From the NCBI RefSeq assembly GCF_005405925.1, contig NZ_BJHV01000001.1, positions 2,480,001 to 2,544,000 on the forward strand: 64,000 nucleotides of DNA, in the 5' to 3' direction. Below the pieces are notes generated by a model. That model was not told the origin of the DNA, searched no databases, and worked only from the letters and a program-made list of their open reading frames with translations. This DNA comes from Streptomyces antimycoticus. Lineage in GTDB: Bacteria; Actinomycetota; Actinomycetes; Streptomycetales; Streptomycetaceae. Shown here one piece after another: positions 39,183-47,844 of the stretch; position 1 is the first letter of the stretch, and each line of letters opens with the position of its first letter. The translations under genes and the position numbers were made by a program.

Positions 39183-40850
39183 TCACCGGGGGACGTCGAG
39201 CCTGGCCAGGGAGCCCGTTTCCAGGGCGCACCACAGCGCGCCGTCGTACGGGGCGATGCCATGCGGTTCGCAGTCGGCTCGGGGCAGGTCGTACGCCGTG
39301 ATCCGGCCGTCGGTGGTGATGCGTCCGATCCGGCCGCGGCCCCATTCGGTGAACCACAGCGCCCCGTCGGGGCCAGGGGTGATGGCGTGCGGCCGCGCCT
39401 CGCGGTCGGGCAGCGGGTACTCGGTGACGGTGCCGTCCACCGTGATGCGGCCGATCTGCCCCGCGCCGATCTCGGTGAACCACAGGGCGCCGTCCGGCCC
39501 TTGGGCGATGCCCACCGGCGCGGCGGCCTCGGTCGGCAGCGGGTGGGCGGTCGTCACGCCGTCCATGGCGATCCGGCCGATGGCGTTGCCCTGGTTGAGG
39601 GTGCACCACATCGCGCCGTCAGGACCGGCCACCAGAGCGGACGGGAAGGCTCCGGGCGCGGGGTACTCGGTGATGTCGCCGTCCATGGTGATCCGCCCGA
39701 TGCGGTCGGCGCCCGACAGCGTGAACCATATGGCCCCGTCCGGGCCCGCGGCGATCCCGTACGGGCCGCCGTCGGCGGTCGGCGGTTCGTAGGAGGAGAT
39801 CGCGCCGTCCAGGGTGATCCGGCCGATGCGGTGGGTGCCGTACTCGGTGAACCACAGGGCGCCATTGGGCCCTTGGGCGATCACCGTCGGCTTGGCTCCC
39901 ACGGGGTGGACGGTGATCCTGCCGTCCGCGTCCCTGCGGCCGATCGCGCCCAGGTGGACCAGGGTGAACCACAGGGCGCCGTCGGGGCCACCGGTGAGCG
40001 CGTAGGGCCCCGCGTCCGGCTCACTGACGGTGAAGACGCGGACCGGGTCGGCGAGCCACCGGCCGATCCGGTCCAGCAGCACCTCCCCCGGCTCGGACAG
40101 GTGGAAGGCGTGCGGCATGTCCGCGTACTCCTCCAGGCGCACGCTCACCCCGGCGGCGTCGGCCGCCTCGGCGAAGCGGCGGGCGTCGTCCAGGAGCACC
40201 TCATCCGCGCCGACGGCGATCAGCAGCGGCGGCAGCCCGCGCGGATCCCCGTACAGCGGCGACTGCGGGGCCTGGTCGGCGGGCGCGCCGGCCAGGTACT
40301 GGGCGCGTATGGAGTCGAGCGCGGCCCGGCTCATGACGTCCTTACCGTCGTTGGCGGCGAGCGAGGCACCGGTAAGGGCGAAGTCGGTGACGGGTGAGAC
40401 CACGACCGCGGCACCGGGCCGCGGACCGCCGGTCCGCTCGATCTCCAGCAGGGCGGACAGCACCAGCGTGGCCCCGGCCGACTCGCCGGCGAATACGACC
40501 TCGGCGGCGGGGACGCCCTCGTCCAGCACGCTTCGCCAGGCGGCCAGAACGTCCTCGAGCGCCGCGGGATAGGGGTGTTCGGGCACCAATCGGTAGTCCA
40601 CCCGCAGGGCGGGGCGTCCGGTGGCCTTCGACAGCCGATAGGCCATCACCCGCTCGGCCTCGGGCATGGTGTGGGCGAACCCGCCGCCGTGCACATAGAT
40701 CACCGCGCCGCCCCGGACGCCGGGCGCGCGGACCCAGTCGCCACGCACCTCGGCGTCGTCCGGGAGCGGGGCGGCGATCAGCGCGTCGGCGCGGTCACGG
40801 ACCGCTCGGGCCGCCTCGGGCGCCGCAGGTACGGCGATGACGTTCAGCAA
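39183..40850 (-). CDS. Esterase (HSL type) fused to a Vgb-like propeller
   Basis: A 555-residue fusion. Residues 1-265 are a hormone-sensitive-lipase-type alpha/beta hydrolase: oxyanion motif HGGG at 54-57, nucleophile GESAG at 122-126 (Ser124), and a C-terminal Asp/His pair (GADEVLLDD, MPHAFHLSEP). Residues from about 270 are a streptogramin lyase (Vgb)-like seven-bladed propeller with repeats GPDGALWFTE.G..QIGRIT. Vgb linearises streptogramin B lactones. An esterase plus a lyase-like propeller on one chain is uncommon, and the natural substrate is not known. It has no signal peptide. Confidence 0.78.
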   Translation of the reverse strand: MLNVIAVPAAPEAARAVRDRADALIAAPLPDDAEVRGDWVRAPGVRGGAVIYVHGGGFAHTMPEAERVMAYRLSKATGRPALRVDYRLVPEHPYPAALEDVLAAWRSVLDEGVPAAEVVFAGESAGATLVLSALLEIERTGGPRPGAAVVVSPVTDFALTGASLAANDGKDVMSRAALDSIRAQYLAGAPADQAPQSPLYGDPRGLPPLLIAVGADEVLLDDARRFAEAADAAGVSVRLEEYADMPHAFHLSEPGEVLLDRIGRWLADPVRVFTVSEPDAGPYALTGGPDGALWFTLVHLGAIGRRDADGRITVHPVGAKPTVIAQGPNGALWFTEYGTHRIGRITLDGAISSYEPPTADGGPYGIAAGPDGAIWFTLSGADRIGRITMDGDITEYPAPGAFPSALVAGPDGAMWCTLNQGNAIGRIAMDGVTTAHPLPTEAAAPVGIAQGPDGALWFTEIGAGQIGRITVDGTVTEYPLPDREARPHAITPGPDGALWFTEWGRGRIGRITTDGRITAYDLPRADCEPHGIAPYDGALWCALETGSLARLDVPR

Positions 40851-40980
40851 GGGTCCTCCGTCGTGGGGTGGTCCGGACTCGCGGGGGTCGAGATCGACTC
40901 CCGTAAAAAATTACTCGCGCGACCAGCACGAGGAGGCCCATGGGCGTCGCCCTCAGCCCCGCTCGGACGTGAGTCCGCCG

Positions 40981-41718
40981 TCAGCGCGCCGCCGCCAATG
41001 CGGCCGTAAGGGCGGCGGGCGCCTCGGCCAGCGAGGGGCCGTACCAGGTGAGGTGACGACCGCTGACCAGGGCCGCCGGGATGCCGGGGAACGCCTCGGG
41101 GCCGTCGTCGGCCGTGAAGCGGTATGGCTCGTCGGGCAGCACCACCAGATCCGCGTCGCGCGCCGTCAACTCCTCGATCGGGATGCGGGGATAGCGCTCG
41201 GGATGCGCGCTGTAGAGGTGCCGTACGCCCAGCCGGGCCAGGACGTCACCGGCGAAGGTGTCCCGGCCCAGCACCATCCACGGACGCCGCCACACCGGTA
41301 CGACGGCCTGCCGCGCCGGGCCACTGGCCCGTACGTCCGCCCAGGCGGCCTCGGCCGCGTCCAGCCAGCCGGGCCGGGCCAGTCCGCAGCCGCGCACCAG
41401 GACCCGCTCCAGCTCGGTGAACGCCTGGTCCAGGGTGCGTACTTCGGTCACCAGGACCTCGAGACCGGCGGCGCGCAGCGCGGCGAGGTCGGAGGGGCGG
41501 TTCTCCTCCTCGTTGGCGATCACGAGATCCGGTGCGAGGGCGGCGATCCGGGCGGTGTCGGGGTTCTTGGTGCCGCCGATGCGCTCCGCCGCGAGGCCGG
41601 GCGGATGGGTGCACCAGTCGGTCACTCCGGCCAGCAGCTCCGGCGCCGTGGCGGCGACGGCCTCGGTGAGCGAGGGGACGAGGGACACCACGCTTCGTAC
41701 GGGGGTGCGAGAGCTCAT
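40981..41718 (-). CDS. Helical-backbone metal receptor, BtuF-like
   Basis: 245 residues from the ATG at 41718 (MSSRTPVRSVVSLVPSLTEA). It has the periplasmic-binding-protein III fold: RSVVSLVPSLTEAVAA, GGTKNPDTARIAALAPDLVIANEEEN and a long linker helix. This matches cobalamin- or metal-binding receptors of ABC systems, but there is no signal peptide or lipobox, and no permease or ATPase is next to it. Such cytoplasmic variants exist in actinomycetes with unknown role. The longer open frame upstream is unlike the family. Confidence 0.7.
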   Translation of the reverse strand: MSSRTPVRSVVSLVPSLTEAVAATAPELLAGVTDWCTHPPGLAAERIGGTKNPDTARIAALAPDLVIANEEENRPSDLAALRAAGLEVLVTEVRTLDQAFTELERVLVRGCGLARPGWLDAAEAAWADVRASGPARQAVVPVWRRPWMVLGRDTFAGDVLARLGVRHLYSAHPERYPRIPIEELTARDADLVVLPDEPYRFTADDGPEAFPGIPAALVSGRHLTWYGPSLAEAPAALTAALAAAR

Positions 41719-41826
41719 CGCTCCACCGTACGGCGCGACCGGTCTCGCGGTTCGGCCATGCCGGACACGGGCCGTAAGGCCCCCGCATGAGCCGTAAGGC
41801 CGGGATGCCACTCGTAAGGCGTCCAC

Positions 41827-43457
41827 CTACGCCGCCTCCCCCAGTCGCTCCCACGGCCAGGCGACCCGGCCACCGCGGTCGCTCTCCGACAGCAGCCCGA
41901 CCATCGTGAACAGCTTGTCGCTGAAACCGCCGATCTCGTAGCGGTTCGGCCGGCCGGTGTCGATGGACGTGGCCGCGTAGCCGGTGGTGTTGACGCCGAA
42001 CACCGGCACCCGCGCCTGAACGGCCTCCGAGACCGGCACGGACCGGCCGCCGCGCGCATCGGCGAACGCCTGCATATCCGAGACGATCACCACCCGGTCG
42101 TGGCCGCGGTAGGCCGCCCGCAGCGCCGCCCCGTCTCCGTGCCATGGCCGACCTCCCCGATCCGCGCGCAGAATCCCTCGATGTCGCGGAGCACCGAGCC
42201 ACCCGGGGTCAGCCGGTGGCCGAAGTGCCCGGAGGCGAAGCCGACCAGGTCCACCTGGCAGCCGCGGTGCGCGAGCGCGACCCCGAAGAGCGCGCCGATG
42301 TCCACATGGCGCACCTGGGAGCGGCCCGAGACCGGCGCCTGCATGGAGCCGGAGGTGTCCACGAGCACGAGGGTGCGGCCCGGCAGCGCCGGGACGGCCG
42401 CCGTTGCCGCGGTCAGCGCCCGGTCCAGGGCGTGGCCCCAGCGCAGCGACGGCGCGGCCCGGTACGCGGACAGGAAGCGGTACGGGAACTGGCGGGAGCG
42501 GGCCACCTCCGCCGGGTCGGCCAGCCGTGCCGCGATCCGCTCGGCGACCGCGTCCGGCAGCCCGGCCTCGTCGAGGTTGCGCAGATTGCGCAGCAGCGCC
42601 ATGTAGCCCATCGAGGGCAGCACGGCCTGCCAGGCCACCGCGTCCATCGGCCCCTGCAGCCAGCCCGCGAGCGCCTCCCAGGTCATCCCGGCGGTGCGGA
42701 GCGCTTCGGCGGCGTCCGGCCGCTCCAGCACGGCGCGCCGCTCCCACTGCGGCAGGGCGGTCAGCCGGGCGCGGGCGCGCAGGGTGCGCAGCGAGACCGG
42801 GGGCGCCGCGTCCCGGTGGTGGCGGCGGTCGATGGCGTGCCGGAACAGCTCGCTCTGCCACGGCTTTTCGGGGTCCGGGGCGGCGTGCACCAGCTCCAGG
42901 ACGTCGGCGAAGCGGAAGCCGTGGCTTTCGGTGTCGTGCTTGAGCAGCGAGCGCTCGGTGTAGAGGCGGCGGGCGGCGTCGGCGAGGCCGCGCTTGACCG
43001 GCTTGGGCAGGGCGCGGCCGTGGTGGGCGGTCCAGTAGGCGAGGAACTCACCGGGCTCGTCGGCGCGCAGACACGCGGCGTCGACGATGCGGCGGTTGCC
43101 GCCGTGCAGCCCGGCCGCGAGACGTGCCGCGACGGCCTCGGCCGCGGCGACCAGCGAGGCGGTGCGCATCTGGGCCTCACCGCGCAGCCAGGTGATGAAG
43201 CGCGCGGTCCAGTCGGCGTCCTCGACGGCGACGGTGCGGACGAGGGTGCGGAAGCGGTCGTCGCGGTCGCCGGAGGACTCGTAGAAGGTCTGCTCGCCGA
43301 CCATGTTCACCACGGCCTGGAGCACCAGTTCGGACCTGCTGTCGCGGGTGACGGCGGCACCGCCCTCATAGGTGGTCGTCGGGGCCGTGGTGGTCGTCGG
43401 GGCCGTGGTGGTCGTCGTGGCCGTGGCGCGCCGGATGGCGCGGTTGAACTTCGTCAT
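41827..43457 (-). pseudogene. rsr: TROVE-domain Ro60-like protein, split by a one-base frameshift
   Basis: A Ro60 (TROVE) protein that binds Y RNAs and misfolded or decaying RNA. It begins MTKFNRAIRRATA, then a Thr-rich repeat, RDSRSELVLQAVVNMVG with ETFYESSGDRDDRF-type family sequence, a long HEAT-like ring, and a C-terminal von Willebrand A domain with the MIDAS motif DTSGSM. The frame of 42087-43457 ends early; restoring one G in the G-run at 42129-42132 rejoins the rest of the vWA domain (RVVIVSDMQAFADARGG, VFGVNTTGYA, stop at 41827). The loss of a single base suggests sequence error. A tRNA-like RNA candidate lies upstream. Confidence 0.8.
43365..43440 (-). repeat. Short tandem repeat encoding a Thr/Ala/Pro linker
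   Basis: Near-identical units of about 24 bases (gtggtcgtcggggccgtg core) encode TTTTAPTTT-like repeats near the N-terminus of the TROVE protein. It is a slippage-prone linker. Confidence 0.6.
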
Positions 43458-43621
43458 GCGGTCATGCCTCTCCCCCGAGTGGGCATAGGAGGGAGGCGGC
43501 GCACCGGTGCGTCGGCAGCGCCTGAGGTCGAAAAGTGGGCGGCGGACTGCTCTGGGAAAGGAAGTAACCGCGGCCCGCGCACCAGGCGCTCCGATGCCGT
43601 GCGCGCGCCTCCCGAGATCAA

Positions 43622-43721
43622 AGTCGACGACGGTACGTTTCCCACCCCGCGCCGGCGGGGTGTTTCAGGAATCGAACCCAAATCGACCGAAGTAACCGTC
43701 GTCTTCGCACCGGGAGGTGCG
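43622..43721 (-). ncRNA. Candidate Y RNA (YrlA-like) upstream of the Ro60 gene
   Basis: On the minus strand, upstream of the TROVE gene, a compact fold is visible. A closing stem GACGACGGTTAC (43692-43703) pairs with GTACCGTCGTC (43626-43636). Inside it are a tRNA-like T-arm TTGGG-TTCGATT-CCTGA (about 43665-43681) and a perfect 8-bp hairpin CACCCCGC-CGGC-GCGGGGTG (43643-43662). A further 6-bp hairpin (43706-43721) lies 5' to it. Bacterial YrlA RNAs carry tRNA-like modules and are usually encoded next to ro60 genes. No conserved coding frame explains this sequence. The structure is seen; the identity is inferred. Exact ends are unknown. Confidence 0.5.
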
Positions 43722-43795
43722 TTCACGGATACGACAGTAGGGGCCGCTTCCTTCGCCGTCATCCGGTTTTCTCCGCCCGGAGGACCGCGGACCAC

Positions 43796-43835
43796 AACAC
43801 CGCGGCCCGGAGCGGGTGCTCCGGGCCGCGGTGTG
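43796..43835 (-). terminator. Strong terminator after the glycine-betaine operon
   Basis: A perfect stem of 16 pairs (caccgcggcccggagc, 43798-43813, with its complement 43818-43833) and a gggt loop, extended by two more pairs. It lies 43 bases after the stop of the permease-binding protein gene on the minus strand and separates that operon from the Ro60/Y RNA locus. Confidence 0.75.
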
Positions 43836-43878
43836 TGCGTGGTGTCCGCCGTGGGTCAGCAGACCCCCTGGTGGCAGG

Positions 43879-46497
43879 TCAGGAAGCCACCGGCGCCATC
43901 TTGTCGACGATGCCGGGGTGGGCGTCCATCCACTTCTGGACGCCCTTCTCCTCGTTGCCCTTACCGGCGTCCTGGATCGCCGCCTCCAGGCTCGCGAGTT
44001 CCTTCTCGGTCATGTGCCACTTCTTCAGCCACCCGTTGAACTCGGGGAACTTCTTCGGGAAGGACTTGTTGGCGAGCGTGTGGAGCTGGTTGCTGGCCCC
44101 GAACGCCTGCTTCGGGTCGGCGAGCTTGGTCAGCTTGTACTTGCTGTAGGCCCAGTGCGGGGTCCACAAGACGACCGCGACCGGCTCCTTCTTGGCGTAC
44201 GAGCGCTCCAGCTCGGCCAGCATCGCCGGCGAGGAGCCGTCGCTGACCTTGTACTCCTTGTCCAGGCCGTACTGCTTGAGCACCTGGCCCTTCAGGAGCT
44301 TCATCTCGCCGGTCCCGGGCTCGATACCGACGATCTTGCCGCCGAAGGTGCCGGACTTCCCCTTGAGGTCGGCGAGCGACTTCACGTCCTTGACGTAGGA
44401 CGGCACCGCGATCTCCAGGGAGGTCTTGTCGTACCACGACCCGACGTCGACCAGGTTCTTCTTGTATCTGTCCCAATACTGCTTCTGGGCGACCGGTAGC
44501 CAGCCGTCGAACTCGACATCGACCTGTCCGGTGCTCATACCGGTGAACATCGAGCCGACGTCGTACTGCTTGATCTCCGGCTTGTAGCCACGCCGCTCGA
44601 GGACGTTCTTCCACAGGTAGGTGGTGGCGATGTCCTCGTCCCACGGGAAGTAGCCGATCATCGGCGCGGCTCCGGCGTCCTTGCCCTTCTGCTCGCCGCC
44701 GGGCACCGGGGCCAGCTTGTTGACCAGGCCCGGGTTCTTCTTGAGCCAGGCGCGCACGCCCTCCTGCTCCTTGCCCTTACCGGCGTCCTGGATCGCCGCC
44801 TCCAGGCTGGTGAGCTGCTCCTCGTCCAGCTTGAAGTCCTTGATCCACTTGGCGACCTGCGGGTTGTCCTTGGAGAAGCCCTTGCGCGCGAGGGAGTCGA
44901 TGCGGTCGCCCTTGCCGAAGGCGCCCTTGGGGTCCTTCAGCTTGACGAGGTCGTACTTGTTGTACGCCCAGTGCGGGGACCACAGGGTGACCGCGATCGG
45001 CTCCTTCTTGGCGTAGGAGCGGTCCAGCTGGGAGAGCATGGCCGCGGTGGAGCCCTTGACCAGGGAGAAGTTCTTGTTCAGGCCGTAGCCCGGCATGACC
45101 TTGTCCTGCATCAGCTTCATCTCACCGGCACCGGGCTCGATGCCGACGATCTTCTTCTTGAAGGTGCTGGACTTCTTCTCGAGGTCTTCCAGGGTCTTGA
45201 CGCCCTTGACGTACGAGGGCACCGCGACCTCCAGGGAGGTGGGGCCGTACCAGGAGCCGAGGTTCTCCAGCTTGCTCTTGTACTTCGCCCAGTACGAGGC
45301 GTGCGTGGTGGGCAGCCAGGAGTCCGTCTCGAAGTCGATGTTGCCCGCGGCCATACCGGTGTACAGCGCGCCGACGTCGTACGACTGGACCTTGGGCTTG
45401 AAGCCGCGCTGCTCCAGGAGCTCCTTCCACAGGAAGGTGGAGGCGACGCCCTCGTCCCAGTTGATGTAGCCGATGTTGACCGACTGGCCCTTGCCGACGT
45501 TGGCGGAGACCTCGGGTCCCTTTTCGTCGCCGCCGAACATGCTCATGCCGCCGGCGACCAGCGCCAGGACGACGACGCCGACCATGGCGACGGAGGTCGC
45601 CGGGCGCCAGTGCAGCACCTTGAGGCCGCTGAGCGCCTTGGCCTTCTCCTTGGCCAGCGCACGGCGGGCCAGCGGGGAGACGCGCTGGTTGAGCGCGCTG
45701 GTCATCCGGTCCAGGTACATGGCCAGGATGACCACCGCGATACCGCCCTCGAAGCCCATGGCGACGTCGACGGAGCTGATCGCCTGGAAGACGGTGGAGC
45801 CCAGGCCCTCGGCGCCGACCATGCCGGCGATGACGACCATGGACAGCGCCAGCATGATCACCTGGTTGACGCCCGCCATGATGGTGGGCAGGGCCAGCGG
45901 GAGCTGGACGCGCAGGAGGGTACGGCGTGGATGGGTGCCGAAGGCGTCGGCCGCCTCGACCAGCTCCGCATCCACCTGCCGGATGCCCAGTTCCGTCATG
46001 CGGACGCCCGGGGGCATCGAGAAGATGACGGTGGCGACGACGCCGGGGACCACCCCGAGGCCGAAGAAGAAGATGCCGGGGATCAGGTAGACGAAGGCGG
46101 GCATCGTCTGCATGAAGTCCAGCACCGGACGGATCACGGCGCTCACCGCGCGGTTGCGCGAGGCCCAGATGCCCAGCGGCACCGCGAACACGATGGTGAT
46201 CACACCGGCGACCAGCACCAGTGCGAGGGTGTTCATCGCCTCGCCCCACAACTCGATCGAGTCGATGAGGGCGAATCCCAGGAAGGCGAGCACCGCGGGC
46301 AGCAGTCCGCGCAGCCACCAGGCGAGCAGCGCCAGGATGCCCGCGAACAGCAGCGGCTCGGGGCCGCTGAGCACGGTGTTCAGCCCGTCGTACATGCCCT
46401 GTACGACGCTGGAGATGAAGTCGAAGAGCCAGCTCAGATTGTCTCGGAGCCAGTTGACGCCGGAGTTGATCCAGTCGCCGAGCTGAAGCCTAGGCAC
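43879..46497 (-). CDS. Glycine betaine ABC permease fused to two substrate-binding domains
   Basis: An 872-residue fusion. The N-terminal about 300 residues are a ProW/OpuAB-type permease: several membrane spans, and the EAA-like loop around AELVEAADAFGTHPRRTLLRVQLPLALP. A further membrane span (TSVAMVGVVVLALVAG) leads to two consecutive OpuAC-type binding domains of about 260 residues, each with NIGY/MIGY-x-WDE, a DSWLP/DGWLP segment and the aromatic site WSPHWAY / WTPHWAY. Each ends in LEAAIQDAGKG. It imports compatible solutes during osmotic stress together with the ATPase encoded just upstream, with which it overlaps by eight bases. Confidence 0.88.
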   Translation of the reverse strand: MPRLQLGDWINSGVNWLRDNLSWLFDFISSVVQGMYDGLNTVLSGPEPLLFAGILALLAWWLRGLLPAVLAFLGFALIDSIELWGEAMNTLALVLVAGVITIVFAVPLGIWASRNRAVSAVIRPVLDFMQTMPAFVYLIPGIFFFGLGVVPGVVATVIFSMPPGVRMTELGIRQVDAELVEAADAFGTHPRRTLLRVQLPLALPTIMAGVNQVIMLALSMVVIAGMVGAEGLGSTVFQAISSVDVAMGFEGGIAVVILAMYLDRMTSALNQRVSPLARRALAKEKAKALSGLKVLHWRPATSVAMVGVVVLALVAGGMSMFGGDEKGPEVSANVGKGQSVNIGYINWDEGVASTFLWKELLEQRGFKPKVQSYDVGALYTGMAAGNIDFETDSWLPTTHASYWAKYKSKLENLGSWYGPTSLEVAVPSYVKGVKTLEDLEKKSSTFKKKIVGIEPGAGEMKLMQDKVMPGYGLNKNFSLVKGSTAAMLSQLDRSYAKKEPIAVTLWSPHWAYNKYDLVKLKDPKGAFGKGDRIDSLARKGFSKDNPQVAKWIKDFKLDEEQLTSLEAAIQDAGKGKEQEGVRAWLKKNPGLVNKLAPVPGGEQKGKDAGAAPMIGYFPWDEDIATTYLWKNVLERRGYKPEIKQYDVGSMFTGMSTGQVDVEFDGWLPVAQKQYWDRYKKNLVDVGSWYDKTSLEIAVPSYVKDVKSLADLKGKSGTFGGKIVGIEPGTGEMKLLKGQVLKQYGLDKEYKVSDGSSPAMLAELERSYAKKEPVAVVLWTPHWAYSKYKLTKLADPKQAFGASNQLHTLANKSFPKKFPEFNGWLKKWHMTEKELASLEAAIQDAGKGNEEKGVQKWMDAHPGIVDKMAPVAS

Positions 46498-47638
46498 CGG
46501 TGATCACCTTCTTGGCGGCCTCGGGCGCGTCCGGGGTGCCACCGGCCGGCGGCTGTGCGCCGTCGGGTCCGGCGTCCGGCTCGCCGAGGACGGCGAGCAG
46601 CCGGGCACGGGTGACGACGCCGACGAGCGCACCGTCGTCGTCGGTGACGGCGACCGCGACCCCGCTGCGCGAACAGGGCCGGAACAGCTCGATGATCGGC
46701 GTGGACTCGGGGACGGTGGCAGGGGCGGCCGCCAGCACGTCCTGCTCGGTACGGAGCGTGGTCCCGTCGTCGGTCTTGCTGCCCAGCGCCTCGCTCGGTT
46801 CGGCCATGATCGCGCCGGCGGTGAGCACCCGGCTGCGGTCGACGTCCTGGGTGAAGGAGGCGACGTAGTCGTTGGCCGGGGTGACCAGGATGTCCTCGGC
46901 GGTGCCGATCTGGACGATCTGGCCGTCGCGCATCACGGCGATACGGTCGCCGAGCCGCATGGCCTCGTTCAGGTCGTGGGTGATGAAGACGATGGTCTTC
47001 TTGAGCCGCTTCTGCAGCTGGAGCAGCTGGTCCTGCATATCGCGCCGGATCAGCGGGTCGAGCGCGCTGAAGGACTCGTCCATCAGCAGCATGTCGGCGT
47101 CGGTGGCCAGGGCGCGGGCGAGCCCGACGCGCTGCTGCATACCACCGGAGAGCTCATCGGGCCAGGACTTCTCCCAGCCGGCCAGGCCCACCATCTCCAG
47201 CGCCTCGGTGGCGCGCCGGACGCGCTCCTCGCGCGGCACACCCTGCACCTCGAGGCCGTAGGCGGCGTTCTCCAGCACGCTGCGGTGCGGGAAGAGGGCG
47301 AAGTGCTGGAAGACCATGCTGATCTTGCGGGACCGTACCTCGCGCAGGTCCTTGGGGCTGAGCACGGTCAGGTCGTCGTCGTCGAAGAGCACGCGTCCCG
47401 CGGTCGGCTCCAGCAGCCCGTTCAGCATGCGCAGCAGCGTGGACTTACCGGATCCGGACAGACCCATGACGACGAAGATCTGACCCTCCTCGACGGTGAA
47501 GGAGGCATCGATGACCGCTGCTGTCGTCCCGCTCGCGCGGAGCTCTTCACGGTCCGCGCCGCTCTCGAGCTGCGCCACCGCCTCATCGGGTCGTCTGCCG
47601 AACACTTTGTACAGGCGTTCGGCTCGCAATGTGGCCAC
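46490..47638 (-). CDS. proV: Glycine betaine/proline ABC transporter ATP-binding protein
   Basis: A 382-residue ATPase. Walker A is GLSGSGKST, the signature is LSGGMQQRVGLARAL, and Walker B is DMLLMDESFSALDPL, with HDLNEAMRLGDRI as the switch. The C-terminal CBS-like region (about 270-375: GVAVAVTDDDGALVGVVTRA) probably senses ionic strength or nucleotides, as in OpuA. The GTG at 47638 is preferred because gagagg lies five bases upstream; an in-frame GTG two codons earlier is too close to it. It overlaps the permease fusion. A hairpin followed by T-residues lies in its leader. Confidence 0.88.
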   Translation of the reverse strand: MATLRAERLYKVFGRRPDEAVAQLESGADREELRASGTTAAVIDASFTVEEGQIFVVMGLSGSGKSTLLRMLNGLLEPTAGRVLFDDDDLTVLSPKDLREVRSRKISMVFQHFALFPHRSVLENAAYGLEVQGVPREERVRRATEALEMVGLAGWEKSWPDELSGGMQQRVGLARALATDADMLLMDESFSALDPLIRRDMQDQLLQLQKRLKKTIVFITHDLNEAMRLGDRIAVMRDGQIVQIGTAEDILVTPANDYVASFTQDVDRSRVLTAGAIMAEPSEALGSKTDDGTTLRTEQDVLAAAPATVPESTPIIELFRPCSRSGVAVAVTDDDGALVGVVTRARLLAVLGEPDAGPDGAQPPAGGTPDAPEAAKKVITGA

Positions 47639-47659
47639 ATGCACCTCTCAGATCGCACC

Positions 47660-47693
47660 AAAAAACGACCCGCCACCCCCGCCGGCGGGTCGT
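47660..47693 (-). terminator. Intrinsic terminator/attenuator in the proV leader
   Basis: Read on the minus strand, acgacccgcc pairs perfectly with ggcgggtcgt (47684-47693 with 47665-47674) and is followed by a run of six T (47660-47665). It ends only 22 bases before the proV start, inside the leader, and there is no minus-strand gene upstream for it to terminate. It could act as an attenuator that must be bypassed to express the transporter. I recognise no known riboswitch in the preceding about 100 bases. Confidence 0.65.
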
Positions 47694-47844
47694 GGAGCGG
47701 CACGGCATCGGACCGCGGACCGCCGCAATAGTTGAAGTACTGAACGGGTTCGCTCCGGGGGCGCGCCTGCCCTGATCGGTATGGCGTAAACCAAACGGTG
47801 ATCCACGTCACATTATCCCAGCAGTTCTGTCCGTCGGGTAGTGC

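Noticed and set aside
44971..46503. Plus-strand open frame of 510 codons
   Set aside because: Antisense to the betaine permease fusion; composition (Asp/Glu/His/Gly-rich) and lack of a start signal mark it as a shadow.
47660..47844. c-di-AMP (ydaO-type) riboswitch before proV
   Set aside because: The gene context would fit, but I could not find the conserved ydaO core in the leader; only the terminator hairpin is supported.
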